A DNA stretch of 64,000 bases from Deltaproteobacteria bacterium (GCA_016703535.1 JADJBV010000001.1:1116001-1180000); one strand, 5' to 3'; shown: positions 41,481 through 50,473, numbered from the stretch's first letter. Translations and numbers: made by a program. Notes: a model not told the origin generated them from the letters alone.

Positions 41481-44400
41481 GTGCGTCTAGGTCCTACACG
41501 AACTCGGGGCCTCAAGGTCCTGGAGACACAGGGGTCCCCGACCCGAACCACGGCTTTGGGCGCTGAGCCCAAGGTCAGCCCCGGCAGCCGGCCCGAGACC
41601 TCTCCCGCGGCCATCGTCGGCACCATCGAGCAGCAGTTCGCCCCGGTCCTCACCCAGATCAAGGCGTCCCTTTCCCAGCCGGTGTTGTGGAAGGCCACCT
41701 CGGCGGAGCCGGACTTCGCGGAGCTGTTCCTCCGCATCAAGTACCACGTGCAGGCCGCCGGCATCCGGGGGCAACGGGAGTACCACCGGGCCGTGGTGGA
41801 CGGCCTGGCGGCGTTGACCGGGATCAACCGATCCGATCTCGAGGAGTTGGCCACCGTCGACGCCTTGTTGATCCGGGAAGGTCGGTGGTTGCCGAAGACC
41901 GCCCGGGTCCAGCGCCTGGCGATGGACGCCCACGAGATCGATCTCGAGAACCCGGACGCGATCGTCCGGATGCTGAACCAAGTCAGCGGTCACCTCCCCA
42001 AGGTGAAGAGCCTCAAGCTGCGGGACATGCGGGCGGTGGCCAACGGCCTCGACAAGGTCTACGCCGGCGCCGATCTGGTCTTCGACAAGGGCATGGCCAC
42101 GGGCCTCAATCGGCTCGCCGACTGGCTCGACAGCCTCGGCCAAACCACCAGCTCCGAGGTCCGCACCCAATATCGCGAGATGGGGAAGGCGGTGCAGGCG
42201 GTCGGCGTTTCGGCCCGCCAGCTCAAAGACTTCTCGGAGAACGACCAGAAGATGGCCCTCCTGTCGGCCTCGGCCATGTCCGAGGTGGCCAGCGACATCG
42301 ACGTCTGGTTCGAGCTCCTCAAGGATCCAAAGAAGCTCCAAGATCAGGGGTTCTTGGCCAAGTTCCGGAACGTCACCCGCATTGGCCTCGAGGGTGCGGT
42401 GTTGTTGATCGGCGGCGCCGCCAGCGCGCTCCACGGGACCTTCGATCAAGAGAACCTGCGGGACTTCAACGTCAACGTGTTGGCCGGCGCGGGACTGGAG
42501 GTCCTGTTCTGCGGCGGCAGCTTCGGCATCGGCCTCTACCTGCCGTCGGTCAACGAGATGCGCACCTCGGAGCACGCCGCGGCCCACGTCGACTTTGCCC
42601 TCGGCGTGGTGGCGCCGTTCGGCTCCTTGATGGCCTCTTCCCGGGGCGGCAAAAAGCAGATCCGGCTCCCCTTCCTCAAGGTGCGCAACGGCGAGTTCTC
42701 CCAGGCCATCGGCGTCGGCACCGGGTTGATCGGCGGCGTCAATTTCCTGCGGGACAAGACCTACGGCGCCGGCGTGGAGGCGGGCTGGTTCCCCAAACTT
42801 TTCCCTGACTGGGTGCCCGACTTCATCACCAAGGTGTTCAATGTCCGGGCGGGCGGCAACTTGGTGGTCCATCACCCGGCGATGCGGGTGCAGGACAAGG
42901 CGGTGGCGGCGGCGGTCGACGCGGTGCAGAAGCCCCTCGACGTGTTGGCCAACTCTTTGGTGCGAGCGGCCCCGGCCTCGACGCCGGCGGCCGAACTCAA
43001 GGCCCGACGCCTCCAGAACCTGGGGATCAAATACCGACAAGCGAAACGGGCCTTTTCGGCGACCCAAAGTTATCGCCTGGCCATCGAGTCGGCCCGGCGT
43101 GAACAGCGGCCCCTGATCCCTCCGGGCACCGACGCCTACGACAAGTGCACCCGCGGCTGCACCGTCGACGAGGCCGAGCGGATCATCGAGAACTTTTTGG
43201 GCGATCTGGCGCGGAAGTGTGAAGAACGCCTCGGCGCCCTCGAGGGGCTCTTGGCCCGGCCTCCCAGCGAAACCGCGGCCGAGGAGCGGAACCTGAGAAA
43301 GGCCATCCGGGACAGCGCCGACGCGCTCAAAGAGATCAACGACCGCTTCAACATGGCCGACGTGCTGCTTTCCCAAGTGTTCGGCAAGTCGAGCACCCGT
43401 GGGGAAGGTCAGCCGTTGTCAAAGACCCTCCTCGAGGGCCTCCGCTCCGGCGAACTCCTCCACTGGGCGATCACACCGGGCGACGAGATCTTCGCCGCCG
43501 CCGGATCCCAGGCCACTTCACCGGCCCCTTCTCAGCTCAGCCACGGCGCGCCCACTCAAGGGGCGGGCACCATCCGGGTGTTGAGGGGCGACGATGGCGC
43601 GATCTCGAGCGCGGTGATCAACACCACCGCGACCGAACGCCAAGCCCCGATCTTGGCCGCGGTGCGGGCGAGCCTGATCGCCGCCGGCGTCGGCCCGGAC
43701 GCGATCGTGGTGGCCACTGGCACCCGGGCCTTGGACCACCAAGGTGACCTCGGCGACGTCTTGAGCCCCCCCAACAACTCGGGGCGCCGGACCCGGATCA
43801 TCGCCACCTTGGATCCTTCGATGAGCCTCGCCAAACTCGAGCAGTTCATCAAGTCGGGCATGGACATCGCCCGCATCAACTTGTCCCACGACGACGTCGA
43901 TCAACACCTGGGCCTGATTCAAAACGTCCGCATCGCGGCCGAACGCCTGGGCGTCGAGGTGCCGATCAGCGTCGATCTGCCGGGGCCCAAGCTGCGGCTC
44001 GGGAAGTTCGACAACCCAACAGGCCGCGAGAAGAACGACATCGTCTTGGTCACCGGCCGGCAGGTGACGCTCAGCCGTGACTGCTTGTTGGGCAACGACA
44101 AGCAGCTCCCCTTCGAATACGAGACCTTGCTCGACGACGTAAAGGCCGGACACCGGCTGTTCCTCAACGACGCCCGGGTCGAGCTGTTGGTGGAGTCGGT
44201 GGACAAGGAGAAGGGTGAGGTCCGCTGCCAGATCACTCGGGGCGGGATCATCTGGGACAACGTCGGGATGAACTTGCCCGACACCGACATCTCCTTGCCG
44301 ACGGTGTCGAACGCCGACTTCGAGAAGCTTCGGCCTCTGCTCCCCCACATCGATCAGATCGGCATCTCCTTCGTGCGGCAGGCCCGGGACGTCTTTGACC

Positions 44401-44861
44401 TCCGGCAGGCCGTCGCCGCCGAGATGGCGGCCCGTGGCCTCCGGAAGAGCCACCTGATGATCGCCAAGATCGAGACCAACGCCGGGGTGAAGAACCTCGA
44501 AGAGATCGCCAAGGCCGCGGACGTGTTGATGGTCGCCCGGGGTGACCTCCAAGCCGAGATCGGCTTTGACCAGGTCCCGGAGCAGCAGGCCCGGATCCAG
44601 AAGTTGGGGCGTCAGCTTTTGCGCCCGGTGATCGTCGCCACCGGCGTCATGTCCTCGATGGTCAACAACGGCAACGCGCCGACCCAAGGTGAGGCGGATG
44701 GCCTGGCCTCGGTGGTCCGCTACCAAGACGCTCAGGCGATCTTGTTGTCCCGGGAGACCCGCTCGAGCATCTACGCCGCCGAGACCCTCAAGGCCTGCAG
44801 CAAGATCATCCGGGCGGCCGAGGCCCAACGTCAGGCCGAACAAGGCGCCAAGGCCGTCTAG
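41481..44861 (+). CDS. Unknown domain fused to a pyruvate kinase catalytic module
   Basis: A 1126-residue protein. About 765 N-terminal residues match no family I know; they are helical (80-300), then Gly-rich and hydrophobic (LEGAVLLIGGAASALHG, VLFCGGSFGIGLYLP, AIGVGTGLIGGVNF). Residues 768-1115 are a pyruvate kinase barrel with B domain: RIIATLDPSMS, MDIARINLSHDD (Arg, Asn, Ser, His kept), VDLPGPKLRLG, LNDARVELLVE, SFVRQARDV, the catalytic Lys/Glu in MIAKIETNAGV, MVARGDLQAEI and IVATGVMSSM. The allosteric C-terminal domain is absent, and LLSRETR replaces LSGETA. It may make ATP and pyruvate from PEP and ADP, or be a sensor; I cannot tell. GTG start uncertain; no signal peptide seen. Confidence 0.85.
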   Translation: MRLGPTRTRGLKVLETQGSPTRTTALGAEPKVSPGSRPETSPAAIVGTIEQQFAPVLTQIKASLSQPVLWKATSAEPDFAELFLRIKYHVQAAGIRGQREYHRAVVDGLAALTGINRSDLEELATVDALLIREGRWLPKTARVQRLAMDAHEIDLENPDAIVRMLNQVSGHLPKVKSLKLRDMRAVANGLDKVYAGADLVFDKGMATGLNRLADWLDSLGQTTSSEVRTQYREMGKAVQAVGVSARQLKDFSENDQKMALLSASAMSEVASDIDVWFELLKDPKKLQDQGFLAKFRNVTRIGLEGAVLLIGGAASALHGTFDQENLRDFNVNVLAGAGLEVLFCGGSFGIGLYLPSVNEMRTSEHAAAHVDFALGVVAPFGSLMASSRGGKKQIRLPFLKVRNGEFSQAIGVGTGLIGGVNFLRDKTYGAGVEAGWFPKLFPDWVPDFITKVFNVRAGGNLVVHHPAMRVQDKAVAAAVDAVQKPLDVLANSLVRAAPASTPAAELKARRLQNLGIKYRQAKRAFSATQSYRLAIESARREQRPLIPPGTDAYDKCTRGCTVDEAERIIENFLGDLARKCEERLGALEGLLARPPSETAAEERNLRKAIRDSADALKEINDRFNMADVLLSQVFGKSSTRGEGQPLSKTLLEGLRSGELLHWAITPGDEIFAAAGSQATSPAPSQLSHGAPTQGAGTIRVLRGDDGAISSAVINTTATERQAPILAAVRASLIAAGVGPDAIVVATGTRALDHQGDLGDVLSPPNNSGRRTRIIATLDPSMSLAKLEQFIKSGMDIARINLSHDDVDQHLGLIQNVRIAAERLGVEVPISVDLPGPKLRLGKFDNPTGREKNDIVLVTGRQVTLSRDCLLGNDKQLPFEYETLLDDVKAGHRLFLNDARVELLVESVDKEKGEVRCQITRGGIIWDNVGMNLPDTDISLPTVSNADFEKLRPLLPHIDQIGISFVRQARDVFDLRQAVAAEMAARGLRKSHLMIAKIETNAGVKNLEEIAKAADVLMVARGDLQAEIGFDQVPEQQARIQKLGRQLLRPVIVATGVMSSMVNNGNAPTQGEADGLASVVRYQDAQAILLSRETRSSIYAAETLKACSKIIRAAEAQRQAEQGAKAV

Positions 44862-44940
44862 CGGAGCGGCTAGTGTCGGGTTTGCCCGCATGACAGAATA
44901 ACAAGACGCTGTCTGGCGCAACCTTCAGCCCCGCGTCGCC

Positions 44941-44946
44941 GATTAT
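44941..44946 (+). promoter_or_regulatory. Candidate -10 element of a leaderless transcript
   Basis: GATTAT lies 5 bases before the ATG at 44952, and no Shine-Dalgarno sequence is present between them. No clear -35 box. Confidence 0.35.
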
Positions 44947-44951
44947 CTTAC

Positions 44952-45965
44952 ATGGCCTTACAAGACTTGAGCGTACGGGCGAAAGTGACGACGCCGGTGG
45001 AGTTGCCCACTCCACCCGGCGGCGAAGCCAACCTGCTCCAGGTGCCCCCCGAGTGGGTCACGCCTCCGCTCCAGGTGACCCGGGCCGCCGAGCGCCCCCG
45101 CTCGAACTCCTCCTGGTGGTCCCCGTCCCAGCTCGGCGCGCTGTTGGGTCGCCGTACGGTCACGGCCGCCGCGGCCGCGGTGTTGATCGGCGCCTCCTTC
45201 TTCACCACCGGGTGTGCGGGGCTCCGAACCGGCGCCTCCCTCGACTACTTGCCCCGGACCACGTCGGCCGCGGTGTTCAGCACCGCCCCCGTCACCCAAA
45301 CGGATCCGACCCGTTTGTCGGCGCCCGTGGTGCGCAACTCGGAGGTCAACTGGCTCCAGGCCCACTACGCCTCCATGGCCCGCCGCGGTTATGCCGCCCA
45401 GGCTCAATTCCTCCCGGGAAACGGCCTCGAGTTCGAGAGCTGGAGCCACGCCTACGAGACCGGCGTGCCCCGGCACATGAACGTGACCGATCCTCCTCGG
45501 GACGGCGTGATCCGCGGGACCTTGGTGGTGAACGTCAGCGGTCACAGCGGCGAGGCCGACGCCTTCGCCAAGTCCAACACCTACTCGGTGCGGATTGAGC
45601 TCCCCGACGGCACCGTGCTGGAGCGCTCCGGCATCCCGCGCAACGTGGTGGGTCAGCCGGGACTCCCGTCGGACACGCCTGAGTACGCGACGACCATCGA
45701 CGTCGAGTACCCGTACATGCGGGGCGTGACCAAGGTCAGCGCCTGGCCCGATGGCTCGGGCGGAACCGGCGGCTACATCGAAGGCCGGCTGTACCTGGTC
45801 CACTCCCACGATCAACCTTGGGATCCCAAGGTGCAGCTGAAGCTCGCGAAGGCGCACCGGGCCGCTCACCCTGAGGTCCGCTGGGGGACCAGGTTCGAGA
45901 CCGCGGATCGCAAGGAGCACCACGTGAGCCCGGATCCGGTCCCCATCCGCCACTACTCGAACTGA
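44952..45965 (+). CDS. Putative lipoprotein with long N-terminal extension
   Basis: A 337-residue protein. The hydrophobic stretch VTAAAAAVLIGASFFTTGCAG ends in a lipobox-like TTGC (C88), but about 65 polar, Pro-rich residues precede it, as in the exported protein at 37803-41375. An internal TTG near 45144 would give a normal signal (LGRRTVTAAAAAVLIG), so the start may be misplaced; codon use looks like coding sequence from the ATG. The mature part is beta-rich: GVIRGTLVVNVSGHSGEADAF, YSVRIELPDGTVLERSG and GGYIEGRLYLVHSHDQPWD. No family recognised. It follows the pyruvate-kinase fusion by 90 bases and probably belongs to the same functional unit. Confidence 0.7.
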   Translation: MALQDLSVRAKVTTPVELPTPPGGEANLLQVPPEWVTPPLQVTRAAERPRSNSSWWSPSQLGALLGRRTVTAAAAAVLIGASFFTTGCAGLRTGASLDYLPRTTSAAVFSTAPVTQTDPTRLSAPVVRNSEVNWLQAHYASMARRGYAAQAQFLPGNGLEFESWSHAYETGVPRHMNVTDPPRDGVIRGTLVVNVSGHSGEADAFAKSNTYSVRIELPDGTVLERSGIPRNVVGQPGLPSDTPEYATTIDVEYPYMRGVTKVSAWPDGSGGTGGYIEGRLYLVHSHDQPWDPKVQLKLAKAHRAAHPEVRWGTRFETADRKEHHVSPDPVPIRHYSN

Positions 45966-46041
45966 GGGCGTCGGCCCGGCCCGTCGTCTCGGTTTTGTCG
46001 GGCGATGCTGGGCCGCTGGCGCGACCGTCGGTAGCGAAGGC

Positions 46042-47601
46042 TCAGCTGCCGAAGCGGATCTGGGCTTCGACCCGGACCTCTCGGGTGTGCAGATCCGGGG
46101 CGTCGACGGTGGCCGACTCGGTGAGGTTGTCGGTGTAGAGCAAAGAGATCAGGCCGGTGCTGCGCCAAGCGAAGAAGTGGAGCACCACCCGCCACTGGAC
46201 CTGATCGACCAGCCGCTGCAGCTCGTCGCTGATCTGGGGCGGCTTCACCCCAAAGTCGCTGGAGTAGTAGGCCCCGATGTCGGCGCCGAGCAACAGCCAC
46301 TTGGGGATGAGGAGGATGCCCAACTCGGCCCGGCCGCTCATCTGCCAGGTCTCGAAGTTCAGCTCCCGCTTGCCCCAACCCTCCAAGGTGGCCAAGAAGC
46401 GGCCGCTGCGGAACATGGCTGAGGCGTTGGCCGCCGGGAACCGCTCCTCGTTGCGCTGGTCGAAGCGGGCGCCGAGGTAGATCGACAGAGAGGTGGGGAC
46501 CTCGGTGTAGAGGTAACGGGTGTCCCAGCGATCGAAGCGGCCCACCGGGAAGAAGGCCAGCTGAGCGCCGGCGCCCCAGGTGTAGTTGCGGTCCGTGCCT
46601 CGGAAGAAGCGGCCGCCGATGTTGCCGTTGAACTCGCCCGAACCACCCGCCACGAAGGCCCGGTAGTCGATCAGGCCGCCCACCAAAGGCCCGCCGATCT
46701 CGGCGGCGGCGCCGTTGCCCCGCTCGAAGGCGTTGTTCAGGTAAAAAGCCGGATCGAGCATCAGGTTTTTGCTGACCGAGATGATGCCGATGTTGGAGAG
46801 GCCACCGCCGCCCGAGTTGATGTTCAGGTAGTGGCCGTTTTTGATGGGCAGGTTGATCAACGCGAAGGTCAACCGGATGGTCTGCTCGGCCCGGAAGCTG
46901 AGCAAAAAGAACGAGTCCTGGATGAAGGGCAGGGGCCCGAAGGTCCGGAGCTGGAGCCGGTTGAAGCGGGTGTCCCAGACCTCGTTTTCGAAGTCGTAGC
47001 TGGTCTGGACGTGGGCCGCCAAACCGAAGCGGATCCCGGGGGTGCCGCGGCAGACGTTGATCTCGGGATCGAAGCGGCAGCCGATGTCGGCGCAGTCGAT
47101 CGCCCCGTCGCCGTCGTTGTCGACGCCGTCGGCGCAGGCCAGCTCGTTGCGTTCGCCGTCGATGTCGCTGCCGGTGCCGATCAGGTCCTCGACCGACATG
47201 CCGGACTTCAGCTCGGGGAGGGGGGCATCACCGCCGCTGTTGCCGCCACCGCCTCCGCCGCCACCACCGGCCACCCCGGTGCCGTCCAGGGGGCCTTGCC
47301 AGGAGCCGCGGCAGGCCGTGACCCCTTCACCTTGGCAGTCCTGATCTTCGCAGTCGACCGCGCCGTCCGAGTCGTTGTCCACGAAGTCGCTGCACAGGGT
47401 GTTGTTGTTTTCGGTGCCGCCGGCGGTCTTGCAGGCCGGATCCGAATAACAGTCGGCGTCGGCGCAGTCGGTGACCGAGTCTTTGTCCTCGTCGATGCGA
47501 TCGCCGCAGTTGCTCTCTTTGGCCGGCGCGTCCTGGGCAAAGGCCCGCTCCGCAAACAGCGCCGTCATCAGCCCGACGGCCAGGCTCAGCTTGATTCCCA
47601 T
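46042..47601 (-). CDS. Outer-membrane porin-like protein with Asp/Cys repeats
   Basis: A 519-residue exported protein. MGIKLSLAVGLMTALFAERAFAQDAP is a classic signal peptide (AFA-Q), fixing the ATG at 47601. The N-terminal part of the mature protein (about 30-200) has three Ca-binding-like units of the type CxDxxDNDxDGxxDCxDxxC (GDRIDEDKDSVTDCADADC, CSDFVDNDSDGAVDCED, CADGVDNDGDGAIDCADIGC) with a poly-Gly spacer. From about 205 to the end it is a beta-barrel similar to phosphate-selective or OprO/P porins (GIRFGLAAHVQTSYDFENE, ending in VRVEAQIRFGS). The barrel would sit in the outer membrane with the repeats periplasmic or at the surface. It is last of three genes, 4 bases after the repeat lipoprotein. 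Confidence 0.82.
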   Translation of the reverse strand: MGIKLSLAVGLMTALFAERAFAQDAPAKESNCGDRIDEDKDSVTDCADADCYSDPACKTAGGTENNNTLCSDFVDNDSDGAVDCEDQDCQGEGVTACRGSWQGPLDGTGVAGGGGGGGGGNSGGDAPLPELKSGMSVEDLIGTGSDIDGERNELACADGVDNDGDGAIDCADIGCRFDPEINVCRGTPGIRFGLAAHVQTSYDFENEVWDTRFNRLQLRTFGPLPFIQDSFFLLSFRAEQTIRLTFALINLPIKNGHYLNINSGGGGLSNIGIISVSKNLMLDPAFYLNNAFERGNGAAAEIGGPLVGGLIDYRAFVAGGSGEFNGNIGGRFFRGTDRNYTWGAGAQLAFFPVGRFDRWDTRYLYTEVPTSLSIYLGARFDQRNEERFPAANASAMFRSGRFLATLEGWGKRELNFETWQMSGRAELGILLIPKWLLLGADIGAYYSSDFGVKPPQISDELQRLVDQVQWRVVLHFFAWRSTGLISLLYTDNLTESATVDAPDLHTREVRVEAQIRFGS

Positions 47602-47605
47602 GGTC

Positions 47606-48874
47606 CTACTCACACACTCGCCTTCCCGGGCACACCGTGATGTTGGGGTCCCAGCTGCAGTCGAAGTCGTCACAGTCGATGAACGTATCTTGGTCGTTGT
47701 CCAGGCCGTCTTGGCAGGCGGCGTCACCGTTGATGCTCTCTTGGCAGGCCGCCCGCACGTCGGGCAGCTCCGATTGGCTGCAGGAAAAGTCGTTGCAGTC
47801 GACGAAGCCGTTGTTGTCGTCGTCGATACCGTTTTTGCACTTGTCGAAGGTGTTTTCGCCGACCGACAGGCAATAATCGACGACCTCCACGTTGGTGCTC
47901 CGGGAGCAGGAGAAGTCGTTGCAATCGGTGAAGCCGTTGTTGTCGTCGTCGACGCCGTTTTTGCAGGTGTCGAGGGTGTTCTCCTGGGGGAGGCTGGCGC
48001 AGTAGTCCAGGATCTCCTGCATGGTGGAGCGTGAGCAGGAGAAGTCGCCGCAGTCGGTGAAGCCGTTGCCGTCGTTGTCGACGCCGTCCGAGCAGGTGGC
48101 CAGGCTGGTCTCCTGGGGCAGGCTGGCGCAGTAGTCGAGGATCTCTTGCACGGTGGAGCGTGAACAGGAGAAGTCGGCGCAGTCGATGAAGCGGTTGCCG
48201 TCGTTGTCGACGCCGTCCGAACACGCGGCGAGGGTGTTTTCGGGGGTGCGACAGGCCGCTTGAGACTTGCAGGTGGGATCTTCGCAGTCGGTGCGGCCGT
48301 CGCCGTTGTTGTCGTTGCCGTCGGTGCAGTTGGACTCGGTGCACTCGGCGATCAAGGCGCAGTCTTCGTCTCGACAGTCGACGTCGCCGTCGCCGTCGTT
48401 GTCCCGCTTGTCTTGACAGGTGGCGGTGGAGTCCTCGACGCAGACGTTGACGAACTTGCCCCGGCGGCAGCCGAAGTCGGCGCAGTCGGCGAAGCCGTTG
48501 CCGTCGTTGTCGATGCCGTCGGAGCAGGACTCGTTGTCGAACTCCCGGACACAACAGGCCTCGAGCAGGCCTTGGCAGGCCCGATCACCGCAGTCGAACT
48601 GGCCGTTGCCGTCGTTGTCGTAGGTGTCCCAACAACGCTCCAAGGTGTTTTCGGGCACCTCGAAGGGCAGGGGGAAGTTGGGGACGTTTTCGCCGCAGAA
48701 GGTGACCCGCTCCAGGCAATCCGGGTCGTGACAGTCGATCAGGCCGTCCCGATCGTTGTCGATGCCGTCCCGGCAGGCCCGGTCGTCCTCCTCGTAGCCG
48801 AGGACCGGGAAGGTAGGCTTGATGTACTCGCAGGCGACCGCGAGCCCGAGCAACAAAAAGACCGTCCGCTTCAC
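47606..48874 (-). CDS. Lipoprotein made of Asp/Cys-rich repeats
   Basis: A 422-residue surface lipoprotein. KRTVFLLLGLAVACEY is a lipoprotein signal (lipobox AVAC). I chose the GTG at 48874, which overlaps the nuclease-like gene stop by 4 bases (GTGA) and leaves a normal signal; a GTG at 48883 would add three residues. Nearly the whole mature protein is about ten copies of a 40-residue unit with core CxDGxDNDGNGxxDCxDFxC, likely Ca-bound and disulfide-linked. Three successive copies share SRSTxQEILDYCASLPQE, so recent duplication is likely. The same repeat type occurs in the next gene, a porin, suggesting a shared structure. A stalk or binding role is inferred. Confidence 0.85.
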   Translation of the reverse strand: MKRTVFLLLGLAVACEYIKPTFPVLGYEEDDRACRDGIDNDRDGLIDCHDPDCLERVTFCGENVPNFPLPFEVPENTLERCWDTYDNDGNGQFDCGDRACQGLLEACCVREFDNESCSDGIDNDGNGFADCADFGCRRGKFVNVCVEDSTATCQDKRDNDGDGDVDCRDEDCALIAECTESNCTDGNDNNGDGRTDCEDPTCKSQAACRTPENTLAACSDGVDNDGNRFIDCADFSCSRSTVQEILDYCASLPQETSLATCSDGVDNDGNGFTDCGDFSCSRSTMQEILDYCASLPQENTLDTCKNGVDDDNNGFTDCNDFSCSRSTNVEVVDYCLSVGENTFDKCKNGIDDDNNGFVDCNDFSCSQSELPDVRAACQESINGDAACQDGLDNDQDTFIDCDDFDCSWDPNITVCPGRRVCE

Positions 48875-49800
48875 TTCAGGCACTCCGCGCGTTTGCCGCC
48901 GTAACGCCGCTCGAAGGCCACGTAGATGTGGCAGCTGGCCACCACCTCCTCGACCTGACCAAAGGCGCCTTCGGTCCGGTAGGCGCCCAACTTCTCCTCC
49001 AGCTTGGCCTTTTTGCCCTCGTCTTTGACGCCCACGAAGAAGCCGATGCGGCCGTAGTCTTCGACGATCTGGAAGACCCGTTCGGGCGACTCACCTTCCA
49101 CGAGCTCCGGGGCCTCGGTGGTGAGGCGCTTGACGATTTCGGTCACCACCTCGGCCGGGATCGGCCGCTCTTTGAAGCAGACCTTTTGGCACTCATCGTA
49201 GGTGTCGCTGTGAGCGATCGAGGCCGAGTGGCCGTCCCGAGTGGACACGAAGCGGTTGTACTGTTTGCCGTCTTTGCCGCCTTCGCTCATCGAGTGCAGC
49301 GAGGTCAGGATGTAACCAGGCACGCCGTGGGCCCACATGCCGCGGCGGTTCTTTTGGGCGTCGAGTTGGGCCTCGAGCAACTTCGGATCGCCCGGATTTT
49401 CGTCGATGGACAAGACGTGGGCGAAGCCGCGCCGCACCTGATCCAGCGCCAGGTCGGGGCAAAACCACAGGGTCCGACCGTAGGTGTCGGTCGACATGTC
49501 CGAGGTGCAGCGCCAGACGCCGTTGGCCCCGTTGTGGGTCGCCATCTTGGAGATCGCGTAGAGCTCTTTGGCGTGCCAGTCGCCCCAGATGTGGACAGGC
49601 CCGAAGGACTCGAGGGTGTTGAAGCCCGCCAGCCGGGCCTTGCCGCCGAAGTAGGTGCCGCCCAACACCCGGAAGCTGTCGCCGTCGTTGAAGTACACCG
49701 GCGACGGGCGGCCGTTGAGATAGACCCGGGTGGCCGGCTCGGCCGAGGCGACCAGGGGGGCGCCCAAAAAGAGGAGTCCGGCGATCCAGGAGGTGCGCAT
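48871..49800 (-). CDS. Exported staphylococcal-nuclease-like protein
   Basis: A 309-residue protein with a signal peptide (MRTSWIAGLLFLGAPLVASAEP). Residues 25-160 resemble an SNase/thermonuclease domain: VYFNDGDSFRVLGG, ARLAGFNTLESFG and DTYGRTLWF give Arg, Glu and Arg at the positions of the SNase catalytic trio, and the domain closes with LDAQKNRRGMWAHG. It may cleave nucleic acid in a Ca-dependent way. The C-terminal half (ECQKVCFKERPIPAEVV, FERRYGGKRAECLK) is unfamiliar and contains paired Cys. It is first of a three-gene operon with the repeat lipoprotein and the porin, linked by overlap and a 4-base gap. Whether it digests DNA or is a non-catalytic SNase-like module is open. Confidence 0.78.
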   Translation of the reverse strand: MRTSWIAGLLFLGAPLVASAEPATRVYLNGRPSPVYFNDGDSFRVLGGTYFGGKARLAGFNTLESFGPVHIWGDWHAKELYAISKMATHNGANGVWRCTSDMSTDTYGRTLWFCPDLALDQVRRGFAHVLSIDENPGDPKLLEAQLDAQKNRRGMWAHGVPGYILTSLHSMSEGGKDGKQYNRFVSTRDGHSASIAHSDTYDECQKVCFKERPIPAEVVTEIVKRLTTEAPELVEGESPERVFQIVEDYGRIGFFVGVKDEGKKAKLEEKLGAYRTEGAFGQVEEVVASCHIYVAFERRYGGKRAECLK

Positions 49801-49879
49801 CGGGCGGGTGCATCGAACGTATGGCGGGGTGCGAGTGTCAAGGGCTCGCTGTCCGAGCCGGTCGGTCCAGTTTCACGAG

Positions 49880-50473
49880 ATGATCACTTGCCCCGTGAAG
49901 ACGCTGATCCTAGCCAGCACCTCCCGCTACCGTCGGGCTCAGCTCGAGCGCCTGGGGGTGCCCTTCGCGGCGATCCCGCCGGCGATCGACGAAGAGGCCG
50001 AAAAGGATCCCCGCCTGTCTCCGGCCGAGTTGGCGATCCACCTGGCGCTAAAGAAGGCGCACAGCCTGCGGGCGGCCCACCCCGAGGCGACGATCATCGG
50101 CAGCGATCAGCTGGTGGCCGAAGGCGCCCGGATCCTCGGCAAACCTGGCACCGCCGAGGCTGCCGTTGAACAGCTCCTGTCGTTGGCGGGGCGGACCCAC
50201 CTGCTGTTGACCGCGATGGTGGTTGCGGATCCCAGCGGCGATCACCTCCACCTCGACGAAACTCGCCTGACCTTGCGGTCCCTGGATCGGGCGGCGATCA
50301 CCCGCTACGTGGCCCGGGATCAGCCCCTCGACTGCGCCGGGGCCTACAAGATCGAGGCGGCGGGCATCGGCCTCTTCGAGCGGATCGAGACCCAAGATCC
50401 TTCGACGATCGAAGGTCTACCGCTTTTGGCTTTGGTGCGGCGGCTTTCGGCCCTCGGCTTCGCCATCCCTTAA
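49880..50473 (+). CDS. maf: Maf-family nucleotide pyrophosphatase
   Basis: A 197-residue Maf/YceF-type protein. It has LILASTSRYRRAQLERLGVPF, the substrate-binding N-terminus, then IDEEAEKDPRLSPAELA, IIGSDQLV with the catalytic Asp, and CAGAYKIEAAGIGLFERIE with IEGLPLLAL at the end. Members hydrolyse modified or non-canonical NTPs (m7GTP, dTTP, UTP) and influence septum formation; SDQL is more like YceF (m7GTP) than Maf-1 (dTTP/UTP). Start ATG at 49880; GTG five codons later is possible. The last 57 bases overlap the 3' end of the convergent TlpA-like gene. A different promoter region separates it from the divergent nuclease-like gene. Confidence 0.93.
   Translation: MITCPVKTLILASTSRYRRAQLERLGVPFAAIPPAIDEEAEKDPRLSPAELAIHLALKKAHSLRAAHPEATIIGSDQLVAEGARILGKPGTAEAAVEQLLSLAGRTHLLLTAMVVADPSGDHLHLDETRLTLRSLDRAAITRYVARDQPLDCAGAYKIEAAGIGLFERIETQDPSTIEGLPLLALVRRLSALGFAIP

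Noticed and set aside
47606..48874. CRISPR-like periodic repeats
   Set aside because: The periodic DNA similarity reflects protein repeats with a CxDGxDNDGNG core in one open frame; spacers are not unique and equal-sized as in CRISPR.
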